Shown here: one piece after another, positions 40,687 to 48,998 of the stretch | Numbering within the stretch: position 1 is the first letter of the stretch | How the letters are laid out: every line of letters begins with the position of its first letter | Source: Streptomyces hiroshimensis | Lineage (GTDB): Bacteria > Actinomycetota > Actinomycetes > Streptomycetales > Streptomycetaceae | Direction of reading: 5' to 3' | Length of the DNA: 64,000 bases | Assembly (NCBI RefSeq): GCF_014650335.1 | Contig: NZ_BMUT01000008.1 | Span: 295,191-359,190, forward strand | Made by a program: the position numbers and the translations under genes | Notes under the pieces: generated by a model | The model's input: only the letters and a program-made list of their open reading frames with translations | Told to the model about the DNA's origin: nothing | Databases searched by the model: none

Positions 40687-41598
40687 GTGGACTACCAGGC
40701 CGTCCTCGAAGAGGTCACCGCCTTCGCCCGCCCCCTCGTCGGCCGCGGCCAGGTCGCCGACTACATCCCCGCCCTCGCCGAAGTGGACGTCAATCAGTTC
40801 GGCATGGCCGTCGCGGACGTCGACGGCGGTGTCTACGGCACCGGGGACTGGGAGAAGCCCTTCTCCGTGCAGTCCATCTCCAAGGCCTTCAGCCTGGCGC
40901 TCGTGCTGGCCGAGGGCGGCGGGAAGATCTGGGACCGGGTCGGAACGGAACCGTCCGGAAATCCCTTCAACTCGCTGGTCCAACTCGAATACGAGAACGG
41001 CATCCCGCGCAATCCGTTCATCAACGCGGGCGCGCTCGTCGTCACCGACCGGCTGCAGACCCTCACCGGCGACGCCAGCACCACCATGCTGGAGTTCCTG
41101 CGCGCCGAGAGCGGCAACCCCGACCTGGCCTTCGACCCCGCCGTCGCCGCCTCCGAGACCGAGCACGGCGACCGCAACGCCGCCCTGGCCCACTTCATGG
41201 CCAGCTACGGCAACCTCGACAACCCCGTCCCCACCGTCCTGGAGCACTACTTCTGGCAGTGCTCCATCGAGATGAGCTGCGGCGACCTCGCCCGTGCGGG
41301 CAGCTTCCTCGCCCGCCACGGCCTGCGGGCCGACGGCTCGCGGCTGCTGCCGCGGCGCGAGGCCAAGCAGGTCAACGCCGTCATGCTGACGTGCGGGACG
41401 TACGACGCGGCCGGGGACTTCGCCTACCGGGTGGGGCTGCCGGGCAAGAGCGGTGTGGGGGGCGGCATCGTCGCCGTCATACCGGGGCGGTGCACGTTGT
41501 GCGTGTGGAGTCCTGGGCTCGACACGCGGGGCAACTCCGTTGCGGGGGTCGCTGCGCTGGACGCGTTCACCACGTTGACCGGGTGGTCGGTGTTCTGA
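40687..41598 (+). CDS. glsA: Glutaminase
   Basis: Hydrolyses glutamine to glutamate and ammonia. The 303-residue product has the beta-lactamase-like glutaminase fold: KPFSVQSISKAFSL with catalytic S63 and K66, EPSGNPFNSLVQLEYENGIPRNPFINAGALV, and GVGGGIVAVIPGRC near the C-terminus. GTG 40687 (VDYQAVLEEV) is preferred over TTG 40621 because it matches the usual family start and has AAGGA nearby. It is divergent from the amidase gene. Confidence 0.92.
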   Translation: MDYQAVLEEVTAFARPLVGRGQVADYIPALAEVDVNQFGMAVADVDGGVYGTGDWEKPFSVQSISKAFSLALVLAEGGGKIWDRVGTEPSGNPFNSLVQLEYENGIPRNPFINAGALVVTDRLQTLTGDASTTMLEFLRAESGNPDLAFDPAVAASETEHGDRNAALAHFMASYGNLDNPVPTVLEHYFWQCSIEMSCGDLARAGSFLARHGLRADGSRLLPRREAKQVNAVMLTCGTYDAAGDFAYRVGLPGKSGVGGGIVAVIPGRCTLCVWSPGLDTRGNSVAGVAALDAFTTLTGWSVF

Positions 41599-41627
41599 GG
41601 CGGTGCGCCGTCGTCGGCTGCGGGCCG

Positions 41628-41685
41628 GTGGGGGCTTGTCGCGCAGTTCCCGCGCCCCTTACGGGGGCGTGCCGTGTAAGGGGCG
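41628..41685. terminator. Streptomyces interspersed repeat with terminator hairpin after glutaminase
   Basis: GGGGCTTGTCGCGCAGTTCC begins near 41632; this phrase is, from memory, a common intergenic repeat of Streptomyces. It runs into an inverted repeat, GCGCCCCTTAC (41651-41661) and GTAAGGGGCGC (41675-41685), an 11-bp perfect stem between convergent genes. Confidence 0.8.
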
Positions 41686-41706
41686 CACCGCCATGGAGCA
41701 CGACCC

Positions 41707-42645
41707 TTACGGGCAGCGGATGACCTGGCCCGCGTACGACAGGTTTCCGCCGAAGCCGAACAGCAGGACCGGCGCGCCCGAGGGGATCTCCCCGCGCTCG
41801 ACCAGCTTGGAGAGCGCGAGCGGGATGCTCGCGGCGGAGGTGTTGCCGGACTCGGTGACGTCCGTCGCGACGACCGCGTTGACCGCCCCGAGCTTGCGCG
41901 CGACCGGCTCGATGATCCGCAGGTTGGCCTGGTGCAGGACGACCGCGGCCAGCTCCTCCGGCGCGACCCCGGCCCGCTCGCAGACCCGGCGGGCGATCGG
42001 CGGCAGCTGCGTGGTGGCCCAGCGGTAGACCGACTGGCCCTCCTGGGAGAAGCGCGACGGCGTGCCCTCGATCCGCACGGCGTGCCCCATGCCGGGCACC
42101 GAGCCCCACACCACCGGGCCGATCTCCGGCTCGGCCGAGGCCGTGACCACGGCGGCGCCCGCGCCGTCACCGGTCAGCACGCAGGTCGTACGGTCGGTCC
42201 AGTCGGTCACCGAGGTGAACTTCTCCACGCCGACGACCAGGGCGTTCGTCGCCGCGCCGGCCCGTATGGCGTGGTCGGCGCTCGCCAGTGCGTGGGTGAA
42301 GCCCGAGCAGACGACGTTGACGTCCATCGTGGCGGGCGTGGCGAGGCCCAGCGCGGCCGCGACCCGGGCGGCGGTGTTCGGGCTGCGGTCGTCGGCCGTG
42401 CAGGTGGCGACGAGGACGAGGTCGATCTCCTCCGCCGCGAGCCCGCTGTTCGCCAGCGCCTTCCCGGCGGCCTCGGCGGCCATGTCGGCGACCGTCTCGT
42501 CGGGCGCGGCGACCCGGCGGGTGCGGATGCCGACGCGGGAGCGGATCCACTCGTCGCTGGTGTCGACCATGGTCGCCAGCTCGTCGTTGGTCAGCACGCG
42601 GGCGGGCTGGTAGTGGCCGAGGGCGAGGACGCGGGACCCGGTCAT
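41707..42645 (-). CDS. 3-oxoacyl-ACP synthase III family protein (FabH-like)
   Basis: Condenses an acyl-CoA starter with malonyl-ACP, or acts on a related substrate. The 312-residue protein has the intact triad: C113 in NVVCSGFTHAL, H238 in VVLHQANLRII and N268 in ESGNTSAASIPL. It stands away from a fab cluster, so it may be a secondary FabH for unusual starters. ATG 42645 follows AGGAGG at eight bases. A set of GTAC-containing repeats lies upstream. Confidence 0.9.
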   Translation of the reverse strand: MTGSRVLALGHYQPARVLTNDELATMVDTSDEWIRSRVGIRTRRVAAPDETVADMAAEAAGKALANSGLAAEEIDLVLVATCTADDRSPNTAARVAAALGLATPATMDVNVVCSGFTHALASADHAIRAGAATNALVVGVEKFTSVTDWTDRTTCVLTGDGAGAAVVTASAEPEIGPVVWGSVPGMGHAVRIEGTPSRFSQEGQSVYRWATTQLPPIARRVCERAGVAPEELAAVVLHQANLRIIEPVARKLGAVNAVVATDVTESGNTSAASIPLALSKLVERGEIPSGAPVLLFGFGGNLSYAGQVIRCP

Positions 42646-42678
42646 CGGCGGTTCCTCCTGCGAGGGCTGGCGGGGTGG

Positions 42679-42755
42679 TACGGAGGGGACGTACGAGATG
42701 GGACGTACAAGATCGGTGTAAGAGATCGTCGGGCGTACGGAAATCAGGTACGGAA
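42679..42755 (-). promoter_or_regulatory. GTAC-repeat region upstream of the FabH-like gene
   Basis: Five GTAC words fall within 80 bases. Two are part of a 14-bp direct repeat (GGACGTACGAGAT at 42687 and GGACGTACAAGAT at 42701). No promoter hexamers were identified; the repeats may be binding sites. Confidence 0.4.
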
Positions 42756-42834
42756 TTCACAGTCTTGACGCTGCGGGCCCGCAACCGGCTATGTGATCCG
42801 CCCAATGTTCTGCCGGGATAACTGGCACAACCCG

Positions 42835-42866
42835 CAGGGCCCGGCCGCTGGAGCGGCCGGGCCCTG
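42835..42866 (-). terminator. Terminator of the alkaline phosphatase gene
   Basis: CAGGGCCCGGCCGCT and AGCGGCCGGGCCCTG form a perfect 15-bp stem separated by two bases, 66 bases after the phosphatase stop. Confidence 0.85.
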
Positions 42867-42931
42867 TCCCCCCTGTGGTGATCTGTGACGTTGCCGACGC
42901 CGCACGGTGCGGCGCCGGCCACGCTCCGGCG

Positions 42932-44308
42932 TCAGCGCAGCGAGAGCGCCGTGCGGATCGTCGTGAACAGCTGCGTCTGGTCGGTGACGCCGAGGACGCG
43001 CTCCGCCTGCGGGCCCTGGGCCGCGATGCGCACCTCGGTGCCGGTGTGCTCCTGCGGCTTGCCCGGCGTGTTGGTGGAGTAGTTCACCTTCAGCTTCTGG
43101 CCCTCGTTGGTGACCAGGGTCGAGGACAGGCCGGGCGGGGTGGCCTCCAGCGGCACGATCTGGCTGGTGTGGCCGTGATCGGCGGTGGTGACGACCAGGG
43201 TGTCCGGGTGCTGCGCGGCGTAGGCGCGGGCGACCTTGACGGCGCGGTCGAGGGCCGCGGTCTCGCCGATCTGGCCGCACGGGTCGGCGGCGTGGTCGCG
43301 CTTGTCGATCGAGGCGCCCTCGACCTGCAGGAAGAAGCCCTTCTTGGAGCCCGCGGCCTTCTGCTTGGCCTCCAGGAGCTGCAGCGCCTTGCGGGTCTGG
43401 TCGTCCAGGCCCGGCGTGCCGGCCTTGCGCTCGGGGTTGTTCGTCACGCAGCGCTGCGGCTCGGTGCCGCCCTGGGCCGCCGCCTTGCCGGTCCACTCGA
43501 CCGGCACGTTGCCGTCGGCGAAGAGGCCGAGCACGGGCTTGCCGGGCCGCGCGTTCTTCAGGCCCTTGTCGTCGGTGACGACCTGGTAGCCGAGCTGCTC
43601 GGCCTGCTGGGTCACGGTCCGGCCCGCGAAACGGCCCTCGGTGACCTTCTGGTCGAAGCGGGCCTTGCCGCCGCCGAGGAGGACGTCCACCTTGTGGTTC
43701 ACGCTCTGCTCGGCGATCGAGCCGGGGCCGCCCTTGGCGAGGGTGTCGTTCGGGCAGGCCTTCATGTCGGCCGGGCCCATGCAGCTGCGGTCGGTGGCGT
43801 GCGAGGCGAGGACGGCCGGGGTGGCGTCGGTCAGCTCGGCGGTGGTGACGCTGCCGGTGGCCAGGCCGTTCTTCTGGGCCAGCTCCAGGATGGTGGGCAT
43901 GGCCTTGTCCGTGCCGGGGGTCTTGGATATCCGGCCGTTGACCGTCTTCTGCCCGGTGGCCCAGCCGGTGCCGCTGGCCGCGGAGTCGGTGACGTAGTCC
44001 GGCTTGCCGTCCTTGTCGACGGAGTACGTCGTGTAGGCGCCGGTGAGCGGGAACTTGTCCATGTTCAGCCGGCCGGCCGCGCCCACGGTGTAGTCACGGG
44101 CCAGGGTGATCTCCGAGTCGCCCATGCCGTCACCGATGAGCAGGATGACGTTCTTGGCCTTCTTGGCGCCGTGGCCCGCGCTGAGCGCGGGGACGTCCGA
44201 GCTGCCGCCCGCCTCGGAAGCGGAGGCCACGGCCGGTACCGCGACCCCGGCGGCGAGCAGTGCGGCGGCGCCCCAGGCGAGACGACGCCGGTACGGACGA
44301 GAACCCAT
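42932..44308 (-). CDS. Secreted alkaline phosphatase (PhoA family)
   Basis: A 458-residue exported phosphomonoesterase. The N-terminus MGSRPYRRRLAWGAAALLAAGVA is a basic signal peptide with adjacent arginines, possibly Tat-type, cut near AVASA. The metal and nucleophile signature is NVILLIGDGMGDSE followed by YVTDSAASGTGWATG with catalytic S109; FFLQVEGASIDKRDHAADP and VVTTADHGH supply the remaining metal ligands. It follows a TatA-like gene on the same strand, 94 bases downstream. ATG 44308 has GAGGAGG ahead. Confidence 0.93.
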   Translation of the reverse strand: MGSRPYRRRLAWGAAALLAAGVAVPAVASASEAGGSSDVPALSAGHGAKKAKNVILLIGDGMGDSEITLARDYTVGAAGRLNMDKFPLTGAYTTYSVDKDGKPDYVTDSAASGTGWATGQKTVNGRISKTPGTDKAMPTILELAQKNGLATGSVTTAELTDATPAVLASHATDRSCMGPADMKACPNDTLAKGGPGSIAEQSVNHKVDVLLGGGKARFDQKVTEGRFAGRTVTQQAEQLGYQVVTDDKGLKNARPGKPVLGLFADGNVPVEWTGKAAAQGGTEPQRCVTNNPERKAGTPGLDDQTRKALQLLEAKQKAAGSKKGFFLQVEGASIDKRDHAADPCGQIGETAALDRAVKVARAYAAQHPDTLVVTTADHGHTSQIVPLEATPPGLSSTLVTNEGQKLKVNYSTNTPGKPQEHTGTEVRIAAQGPQAERVLGVTDQTQLFTTIRTALSLR

Positions 44309-44400
44309 GGTTTTTCCTCCTCGTAGGCCGGGCGGGATGTCCGGCCGGGGGAAGCTCACCAGGGGCGGGTGTACCGGAAGAGTCGTACAGGTGTCCTGTG

Positions 44401-44433
44401 GTTCACCGGGGGTTGTCGACCGGTTGATCGCCG
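44401..44433. promoter_or_regulatory. Weak PHO-box-like repeat before the phosphatase gene
   Basis: Three consecutive 11-base units begin with GTT (GTTCACCGGGG, GTTGTCGACCG, GTTGATCGCCG). The first is close to the PhoP direct-repeat unit GTTCACCCGGC; the others are poor. It overlaps the 3' end of the TatA gene and is oriented opposite to the phosphatase. Confidence 0.3.
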
Positions 44434-44645
44434 GCCTTCACGGCCTGGCCGTCGGTCTGCACGGCCGGACCGTCGGCCTTCGCAGCCTGGCCGTCGGCCT
44501 TCATGGCCTTGGCCTCGCTCTTGAGGATGCGCATCGACTTGCCGAGCGCGCGGGCCGTATCCGGCAGCTTCTTCGATCCGAACAGGACGACCAGCACGAG
44601 CACCACCACCAGGATGTGCCAGGGCTCAAGGGCGTTGCGCAGCAT
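44403..44645 (-). CDS. TatA/E-family twin-arginine translocase subunit
   Basis: An 80-residue TatA-type protein: MLRNALEPWHILVVVLVLVVLFGSKKLPDTARALGKSMRILKSE has the single membrane helix, the FGSKKLPD hinge and the amphipathic helix of the pore-forming subunit. The short tail is an imperfect seven-residue repeat (ADGQAAK, ADGPAVQ, TDGQAVK). It is probably a second TatA/TatE beside the main tat genes. Its position before an exported phosphatase suggests a dedicated or co-regulated export component. Confidence 0.9.
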   Translation of the reverse strand: MLRNALEPWHILVVVLVLVVLFGSKKLPDTARALGKSMRILKSEAKAMKADGQAAKADGPAVQTDGQAVKAGDQPVDNPR

Positions 44646-44785
44646 GGTCGGCGCACCTCTCTCTTCCGCTCACTTCCGTAACCGTTGTGTTCACCATACT
44701 TGCCAGATTGCGCAACTGGACAACCAAAGTGGCTGCCCGGCCGTCTATCGGGGTGAGGTGGCAAGAAACCGGGGACGCCGGGGGA

Positions 44786-46402
44786 ATGGATGAGGGCTCG
44801 CGGATGAGTGGCAGCCGAGGGAGCGGAACGCATCACCGGATGCGGACGGCGACGCTCGTCGTGATGGCGTTCGTGGTGCTGCTGGCCGCCGGTGCGGGCT
44901 GGCTCTGGCTCCGGCTCAACGGCAACATCAGCACCTTCGACGCGGACGGGCTGTCCAAGAACCGCCCGGGCGCGGGGGTCGCCGGCCAGAACGTCCTGGT
45001 CATCGGCTCGGACTCGCGCGCAGGCGGCAACAGCGGCCTGGGCGGCGGCGAGGGCGACGTCGGTCGCTCGGACACCGCCTTCCTGCTGCACGTCTACCGC
45101 GACCGCGAGCACGCCATCGCCGTCTCGATCCCGCGGGACACGCTCGTGGACATCCCTCCGTGCAAGCTGCCCGACGGCAGCTGGACGTCCGGGCGGACGC
45201 GGGCGATGTTCAACTCGGCCTTCTCGGTGGGGGAGTCGGCGAAGGGCAACCCGGCCTGCACGCAGAACACCGTGGAGAAACTCACCGGGCTGCGCGTCGA
45301 CCACACCGTCGTCGTCGACTTCGAGGGCTTCTCCTCGATGACCTCCGCCGTCGGCGGGGTGCAGGTGTGCCTGCCCAAGGACGTCTACCAGGGCGATCTC
45401 AACCCGCACCGCGGCTCGCGCGGCGACCTGCTGTTCGCCAAGGGACAGCAGACCGTCTCCGGGCGGAAGGCCCTGGACTACGTGCGCGTGCGGCACGGCA
45501 TCGGCGACGGCTCCGACATAGGCCGCATCCAGCGTCAGCAGGCCTTCGTCGCCGGTCTGATCAAGAAGGTGCGGGCGCAGGGCTTCAACCCCACCACGCT
45601 GCTGCCGCTGGCCGACGCCGCCACCCGTTCCATGACCGTCGACCCGGGGCTGGGCTCGGCCGACAAGCTGCTGTCCTTCGCGATGTCGCTCAAGGACATC
45701 GGCCTGCACGACATCAAGTTCATCACCGTCCCCTGGCGCTACGAGGGGGACCGCGTCGACATCGTCCGGCCCGAGGCCGATGCGCTGTGGGCCTCCCTGA
45801 AGGCGGACCGCACCCTCGACGGCAAGGACGCGGGCGGCGACCGCTCCAAGGCCCGGCAGACGGAGCCGGTGCCGGGCAACGAGGCCGGGGCCCCGCAGGC
45901 CTCCCGGTCCCCGGGCCCGGCCCCGGCCTCACAGGCTCCGGTCTCCGGCGAGGGCGTGAGCGTCTCCGTCGCCAACGGCACCAGGGTGAGGGGGCTCGCG
46001 GCACGGGCCGCGGCCGCCCTCGCACAGCACGGGTTCACGGTCGGCGACACCGGGAACGCCGAGGTCCGCAACGCGGGCACCACCGTGATCGAGTTCGGAC
46101 CGGGGAAGGCGGCGGACGCGCGGACGGTCGCGCGGCTCTTCCCCGGCGCGTACATCCGGGGTGTGGCGGCGGACGGGATCACGGTGACGGTGGGCCGCGA
46201 CTACGCGTCCGGGAGCGCTTCCGGCGATACGCCCGGAGGGGCTTCCGTGGGTGCTTCCGCGGGTGCCTCCGGCAACGTGGCCATGGACGCGGGGCCGTCC
46301 GAGGCGCCCTCCACGGCGCCCCCCGGAACGCTCTCCACCGACATCGCCGCCAAGGCCAGGTCGGCGGACGACGACCCCTGCGCGAACCTCTCGTACGGAT
46401 GA
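44786..46402 (+). CDS. LytR-CpsA-Psr (LCP) family cell-wall ligase
   Basis: A membrane-anchored enzyme that transfers glycopolymers from a lipid carrier to peptidoglycan. About 538 residues: short cytosolic N-terminus, one membrane segment (LVVMAFVVLLAAGAGWLWLRL), the LCP domain with NVLVIGSDSRAG, SDTAFLLHVYRDREHAIAVSIPRDTLVDIP and VRVRHGIGDGSDIGRIQRQQAF, and a C-terminal LytR_C domain (VSVSVANGTRVRGLAARAAAAL). The catalytic arginines are visible in SIPRD and DxGRxxRQQ. ATG 44786 is the working start; GTG 44753 and ATG 44804 are alternatives. It is divergent from the TatA gene. Confidence 0.9.
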   Translation: MDEGSRMSGSRGSGTHHRMRTATLVVMAFVVLLAAGAGWLWLRLNGNISTFDADGLSKNRPGAGVAGQNVLVIGSDSRAGGNSGLGGGEGDVGRSDTAFLLHVYRDREHAIAVSIPRDTLVDIPPCKLPDGSWTSGRTRAMFNSAFSVGESAKGNPACTQNTVEKLTGLRVDHTVVVDFEGFSSMTSAVGGVQVCLPKDVYQGDLNPHRGSRGDLLFAKGQQTVSGRKALDYVRVRHGIGDGSDIGRIQRQQAFVAGLIKKVRAQGFNPTTLLPLADAATRSMTVDPGLGSADKLLSFAMSLKDIGLHDIKFITVPWRYEGDRVDIVRPEADALWASLKADRTLDGKDAGGDRSKARQTEPVPGNEAGAPQASRSPGPAPASQAPVSGEGVSVSVANGTRVRGLAARAAAALAQHGFTVGDTGNAEVRNAGTTVIEFGPGKAADARTVARLFPGAYIRGVAADGITVTVGRDYASGSASGDTPGGASVGASAGASGNVAMDAGPSEAPSTAPPGTLSTDIAAKARSADDDPCANLSYG

Positions 46403-46460
46403 GGCGGGGAAGCGGGCGAACCCGATGCCCGATTAATCCATGCTGGGGGTAAATTTCACT

Positions 46461-46500
46461 AGGTAGAAACCGGTAGAAAGCAGTAGGAATAAGTAGAAAC
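46461..46500. repeat. Four 10-bp repeats (nnGTAGAAAn) in the promoter region of the TPM-like gene
   Basis: AGGTAGAAAC, CGGTAGAAAG, CAGTAGGAAT and AAGTAGAAAC follow each other without gap from 46461 to 46500. The period is exactly one helical turn. The stretch is AT-rich, ends 25 bases before the ATG, and is followed by the palindrome CCTCGATCGAGG that overlaps the ribosome site. It has the form of an operator for a cooperatively binding regulator. Confidence 0.8.
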
Positions 46501-46525
46501 CCGACCTCGATCGAGGAGCAACGCC

Positions 46526-47878
46526 ATGCCCGCCACCCCCCGGGCGCTTCCCAGGCCGCTGCTGGCCCTGATCGCCGCCCTGTTCGCCCTGGCCGGCACG
46601 GCGCTGTACGCCCCCGCCCCCGCCGCGCACGCGGCGACGGGCCTGGACACCGTGGCCGAGGCGCTGCGCAAGAGCCCGGTCTACGTGGACCCGCGGGCCG
46701 CCGGCCAGCTCCCCGCGGCCGAAGCCGACGCCCTGGCCAAGAAGATCGAGGACGCCGGGAAGCCGGTCTTCGTGGCCGTCCTGCCCGAGAGCCCGGAGTT
46801 CCCCAAGGCCACCGTCTTCCGGGACCTGCGCACCAAGGTCGGCATCGCCGGCGTCTACGCCATCCGGCTCGGCGACGCCTTCAACGCCCACGCCGACTCC
46901 AAGGTCATGTCCCGCAGCGCCACCGGCAACCTCGTCGGCTCCGTCCGGCGCTCCGGCGGCGACGCCGCGACCATGCTCAACAGCTTCGTCGACCAGGCCG
47001 ACCGGCAGGCCCGGGGCCGGGCCCCGAGCTCCTGGGGCGGCTCGGAGTCCGGCGTGGGCGCCACCGGCCTGATCACCGGCGGCGCGATCGTCGTCGCGGG
47101 CGGCGCGGGTGCGTACGCCCTCTACCGGCGCAACAAGCGCAAGCGCGAGGAGCGCGAGCGGGCCGAGCTCGACGCCCTGCGCGTCGTCGTCGACGAGGAC
47201 ATCACCGCCTTCGGCGAGGAGCTCGACCGGCTCGACTTCCACCCCTCCGAACCCGGCGCCGACGACGCCATGCGGCGCGACTACGAAGAGGCCCTCGACG
47301 CCTACGAGGAGGCCAAGTCGAAGATGGCCGCCGCGGCACGCCCCGAGGACGTCACGGCCGTCACCGCCACCCTCGACAAGGGCCGCTTCGCCCTCGCCAC
47401 CCTCGCCGCCCGCCGCAGCGGCGCCCCCCTGCCCGAACGCCGCGTGCCCTGCTTCTTCGACCCGCGCCACGGGCCGTCCGTCCAGGACGTCGAATGGGCG
47501 CCCCCGGGCGGCGCGCTGCGCACCGTGCCCGCGTGCGCGGCCGACGCCGCCAGGCTGGCCGACGGCCAGGAGCCGATGTCCCGCACGGTCCGGACCGCCG
47601 ACGGCGGCCAGCAGCCGTACTGGAACGCGGGCCCCGCCTACGCCCCTTGGGCCGGCGGCTACTTCGGCGGCGGCCTCCTGCCCGGCCTCCTCGTCGGCAC
47701 CATGCTCGGCGGCATGCTCTCCGGCCCCGCCTACGCGGCCCCGGCGGACAGCGGCCCCGACGGCGGCGACTACACCGGCAGCGACTTCAACCCCGACGAC
47801 TTCGGAGGCGGCTGGGGCGACGGGGGCGGCGGTTTCGGCGGCGGTGACGGCGGAGGCTTCGGGGGAGGGGATTGGTGA
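46526..47878 (+). CDS. Secreted/membrane protein with degenerate TPM-like domain and Gly-rich tail
   Basis: A 450-residue exported protein. A signal peptide covers residues 1-37 (LLALIAALFALAGTALYAPAPAAHA). The next 120 residues resemble the TPM/YgcG fold (DTVAEALRKSPVYVDPRAAGQLPAAEADALAKKIEDAGKPVFVAVLP). One membrane segment (GLITGGAIVVAGGAGAYALY) is followed by a charged coiled region, a membrane-like GGLLPGLLVGTMLGGMLSG, and a Gly/Asp tail ending GGGFGGGDGGGFGGGDW, as in YgcG proteins. Function unknown. ATG 46526 has GAGGAG at eight bases. Confidence 0.72.
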   Translation: MPATPRALPRPLLALIAALFALAGTALYAPAPAAHAATGLDTVAEALRKSPVYVDPRAAGQLPAAEADALAKKIEDAGKPVFVAVLPESPEFPKATVFRDLRTKVGIAGVYAIRLGDAFNAHADSKVMSRSATGNLVGSVRRSGGDAATMLNSFVDQADRQARGRAPSSWGGSESGVGATGLITGGAIVVAGGAGAYALYRRNKRKREERERAELDALRVVVDEDITAFGEELDRLDFHPSEPGADDAMRRDYEEALDAYEEAKSKMAAAARPEDVTAVTATLDKGRFALATLAARRSGAPLPERRVPCFFDPRHGPSVQDVEWAPPGGALRTVPACAADAARLADGQEPMSRTVRTADGGQQPYWNAGPAYAPWAGGYFGGGLLPGLLVGTMLGGMLSGPAYAAPADSGPDGGDYTGSDFNPDDFGGGWGDGGGGFGGGDGGGFGGGDW

Positions 47879-47935
47879 CGGCGGCCCCCGGAAGCCGGCA
47901 GGACCGTACGGACGGCGGGAGGTGACGGGGGCGCA

Positions 47936-48045
47936 GGGGTGGGGGTCCGGGGCGCTGACGTGTATTTGCGGGCCCGATGCGGACGACGGCGCCGCTGCGT
48001 CGCGGGGCACGGGCCCGTAAATATACGGCCCCGGACCCCCACCCC
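47936..48045. repeat. Very long imperfect hairpin (about 36 bp stem) in a 436-base gap
   Basis: An 18-bp perfect outer stem (47936-47953 with 48028-48045) encloses an 18-bp inner stem (47959-47976 with 48010-48027) whose two exceptions are G-U-compatible. The bulge is GCTGA (47954-47958) and the loop is 33 bases. The rest of the gap (47879-48314) holds no gene I can support. Confidence 0.8.
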
Positions 48046-48243
48046 GGAGCCCCCGGCACCGGCCCCAGCGGGCCGCGGCCGACCGCCCCCGGAGCCGGGC
48101 GGCCGGCCGCGGTCCCGAGAGGGCGCGGACCGGCGGTCGGGCCCGGCCGGCGAGCGTACGGGCCCCACCCCCGTGTGCCGCCGGTACGCGCCCGGTGGGC
48201 CGGAGTGCCGGGGAGACACACCGAGGATGCTCGCACCCCGCAG

Positions 48244-48271
48244 CTGAAGGCACGCTGAGGATTCCTGAAGG
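48244..48271 (+). promoter_or_regulatory. Direct repeats upstream of the response regulator gene
   Basis: CTGAAGG at 48244, CTGAGG at 48255 and CTGAAGGG at 48265 recur at 11- and 10-base steps; GGAACTTCAGGG follows. This is the spacing of OmpR-family binding sites and suggests autoregulation. Confidence 0.5.
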
Positions 48272-48314
48272 GAACTTCAGGGCAGGGGCCCGCACTCCGG
48301 GCCATGCTGAAGGC

Positions 48315-48998
48315 ATGCGAATACTGGTGGTTGAGGACGACCGTCGGCTCGCGGAACTGCTGCGCCGCGGCCTGGTCGCCGAGGGCTTCGCGGTCGAGGT
48401 CGCCTACGACGGGCACACGGGCCTGCACCTCGCGGCCGAGGACGCGTACGACGTGGTCGTGCTCGACGTCATGCTGCCGGGCCTCAACGGCTACCGCGTG
48501 TGCGCCCGCCTGCGCGAGGCCGGCGTCTGGACGCCGGTGCTCATGCTCACCGCGAAGGACGGCGAGTACGACGAGGCCGAGGGCCTGGACACGGGCGCCG
48601 ACGACTACGTGACCAAGCCCTTCTCCTACGTGGCCCTCGTCGCCCGGCTGCGCGCGCTGGTGCGCCGCGGCCGGCCCGAGCGGCCCGTGATGATCCGGAT
48701 CGGCGATCTGCAGATCGACCCCGCGACCCGCTGCTGCCGCCGCGGCACCGTCGACCTGACGCTCACCGCACGGGAGTTCGCGGTCCTGGAGTACCTCGCC
48801 CGGCGCGACGGCGAGGTCGTGGCCAAGGCCGAGATCCTCGCCCACGTGTGGGACGAGGCGTTCCAGGGCGATGTGAACATCGTGGAGGTGCACGTCAGCG
48901 CGTTGCGCCGGAAGATCGACGCCCCGTTCGGGCGGCACACCATCCAGACCGTCCGCGGCGTGGGCTACCGGCTGGCGGCCGACGCCCCCGCAGCGTGA
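48315..48998 (+). CDS. OmpR-family response regulator
   Basis: A 227-residue two-component regulator. The receiver domain (residues 1-115) has the acidic pair ED in VVEDD, the phosphorylated Asp in VVVLDVMLPGLNG, Thr in LMLTAKDGEYDEAEGLD and the Lys in YVTKPFSY; the winged-helix output domain ends IVEVHVSALRRKID and IQTVRGVGYRLA. The partner kinase starts at GTG 48995, overlapping the stop by four bases. Confidence 0.95.
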   Translation: MRILVVEDDRRLAELLRRGLVAEGFAVEVAYDGHTGLHLAAEDAYDVVVLDVMLPGLNGYRVCARLREAGVWTPVLMLTAKDGEYDEAEGLDTGADDYVTKPFSYVALVARLRALVRRGRPERPVMIRIGDLQIDPATRCCRRGTVDLTLTAREFAVLEYLARRDGEVVAKAEILAHVWDEAFQGDVNIVEVHVSALRRKIDAPFGRHTIQTVRGVGYRLAADAPAA

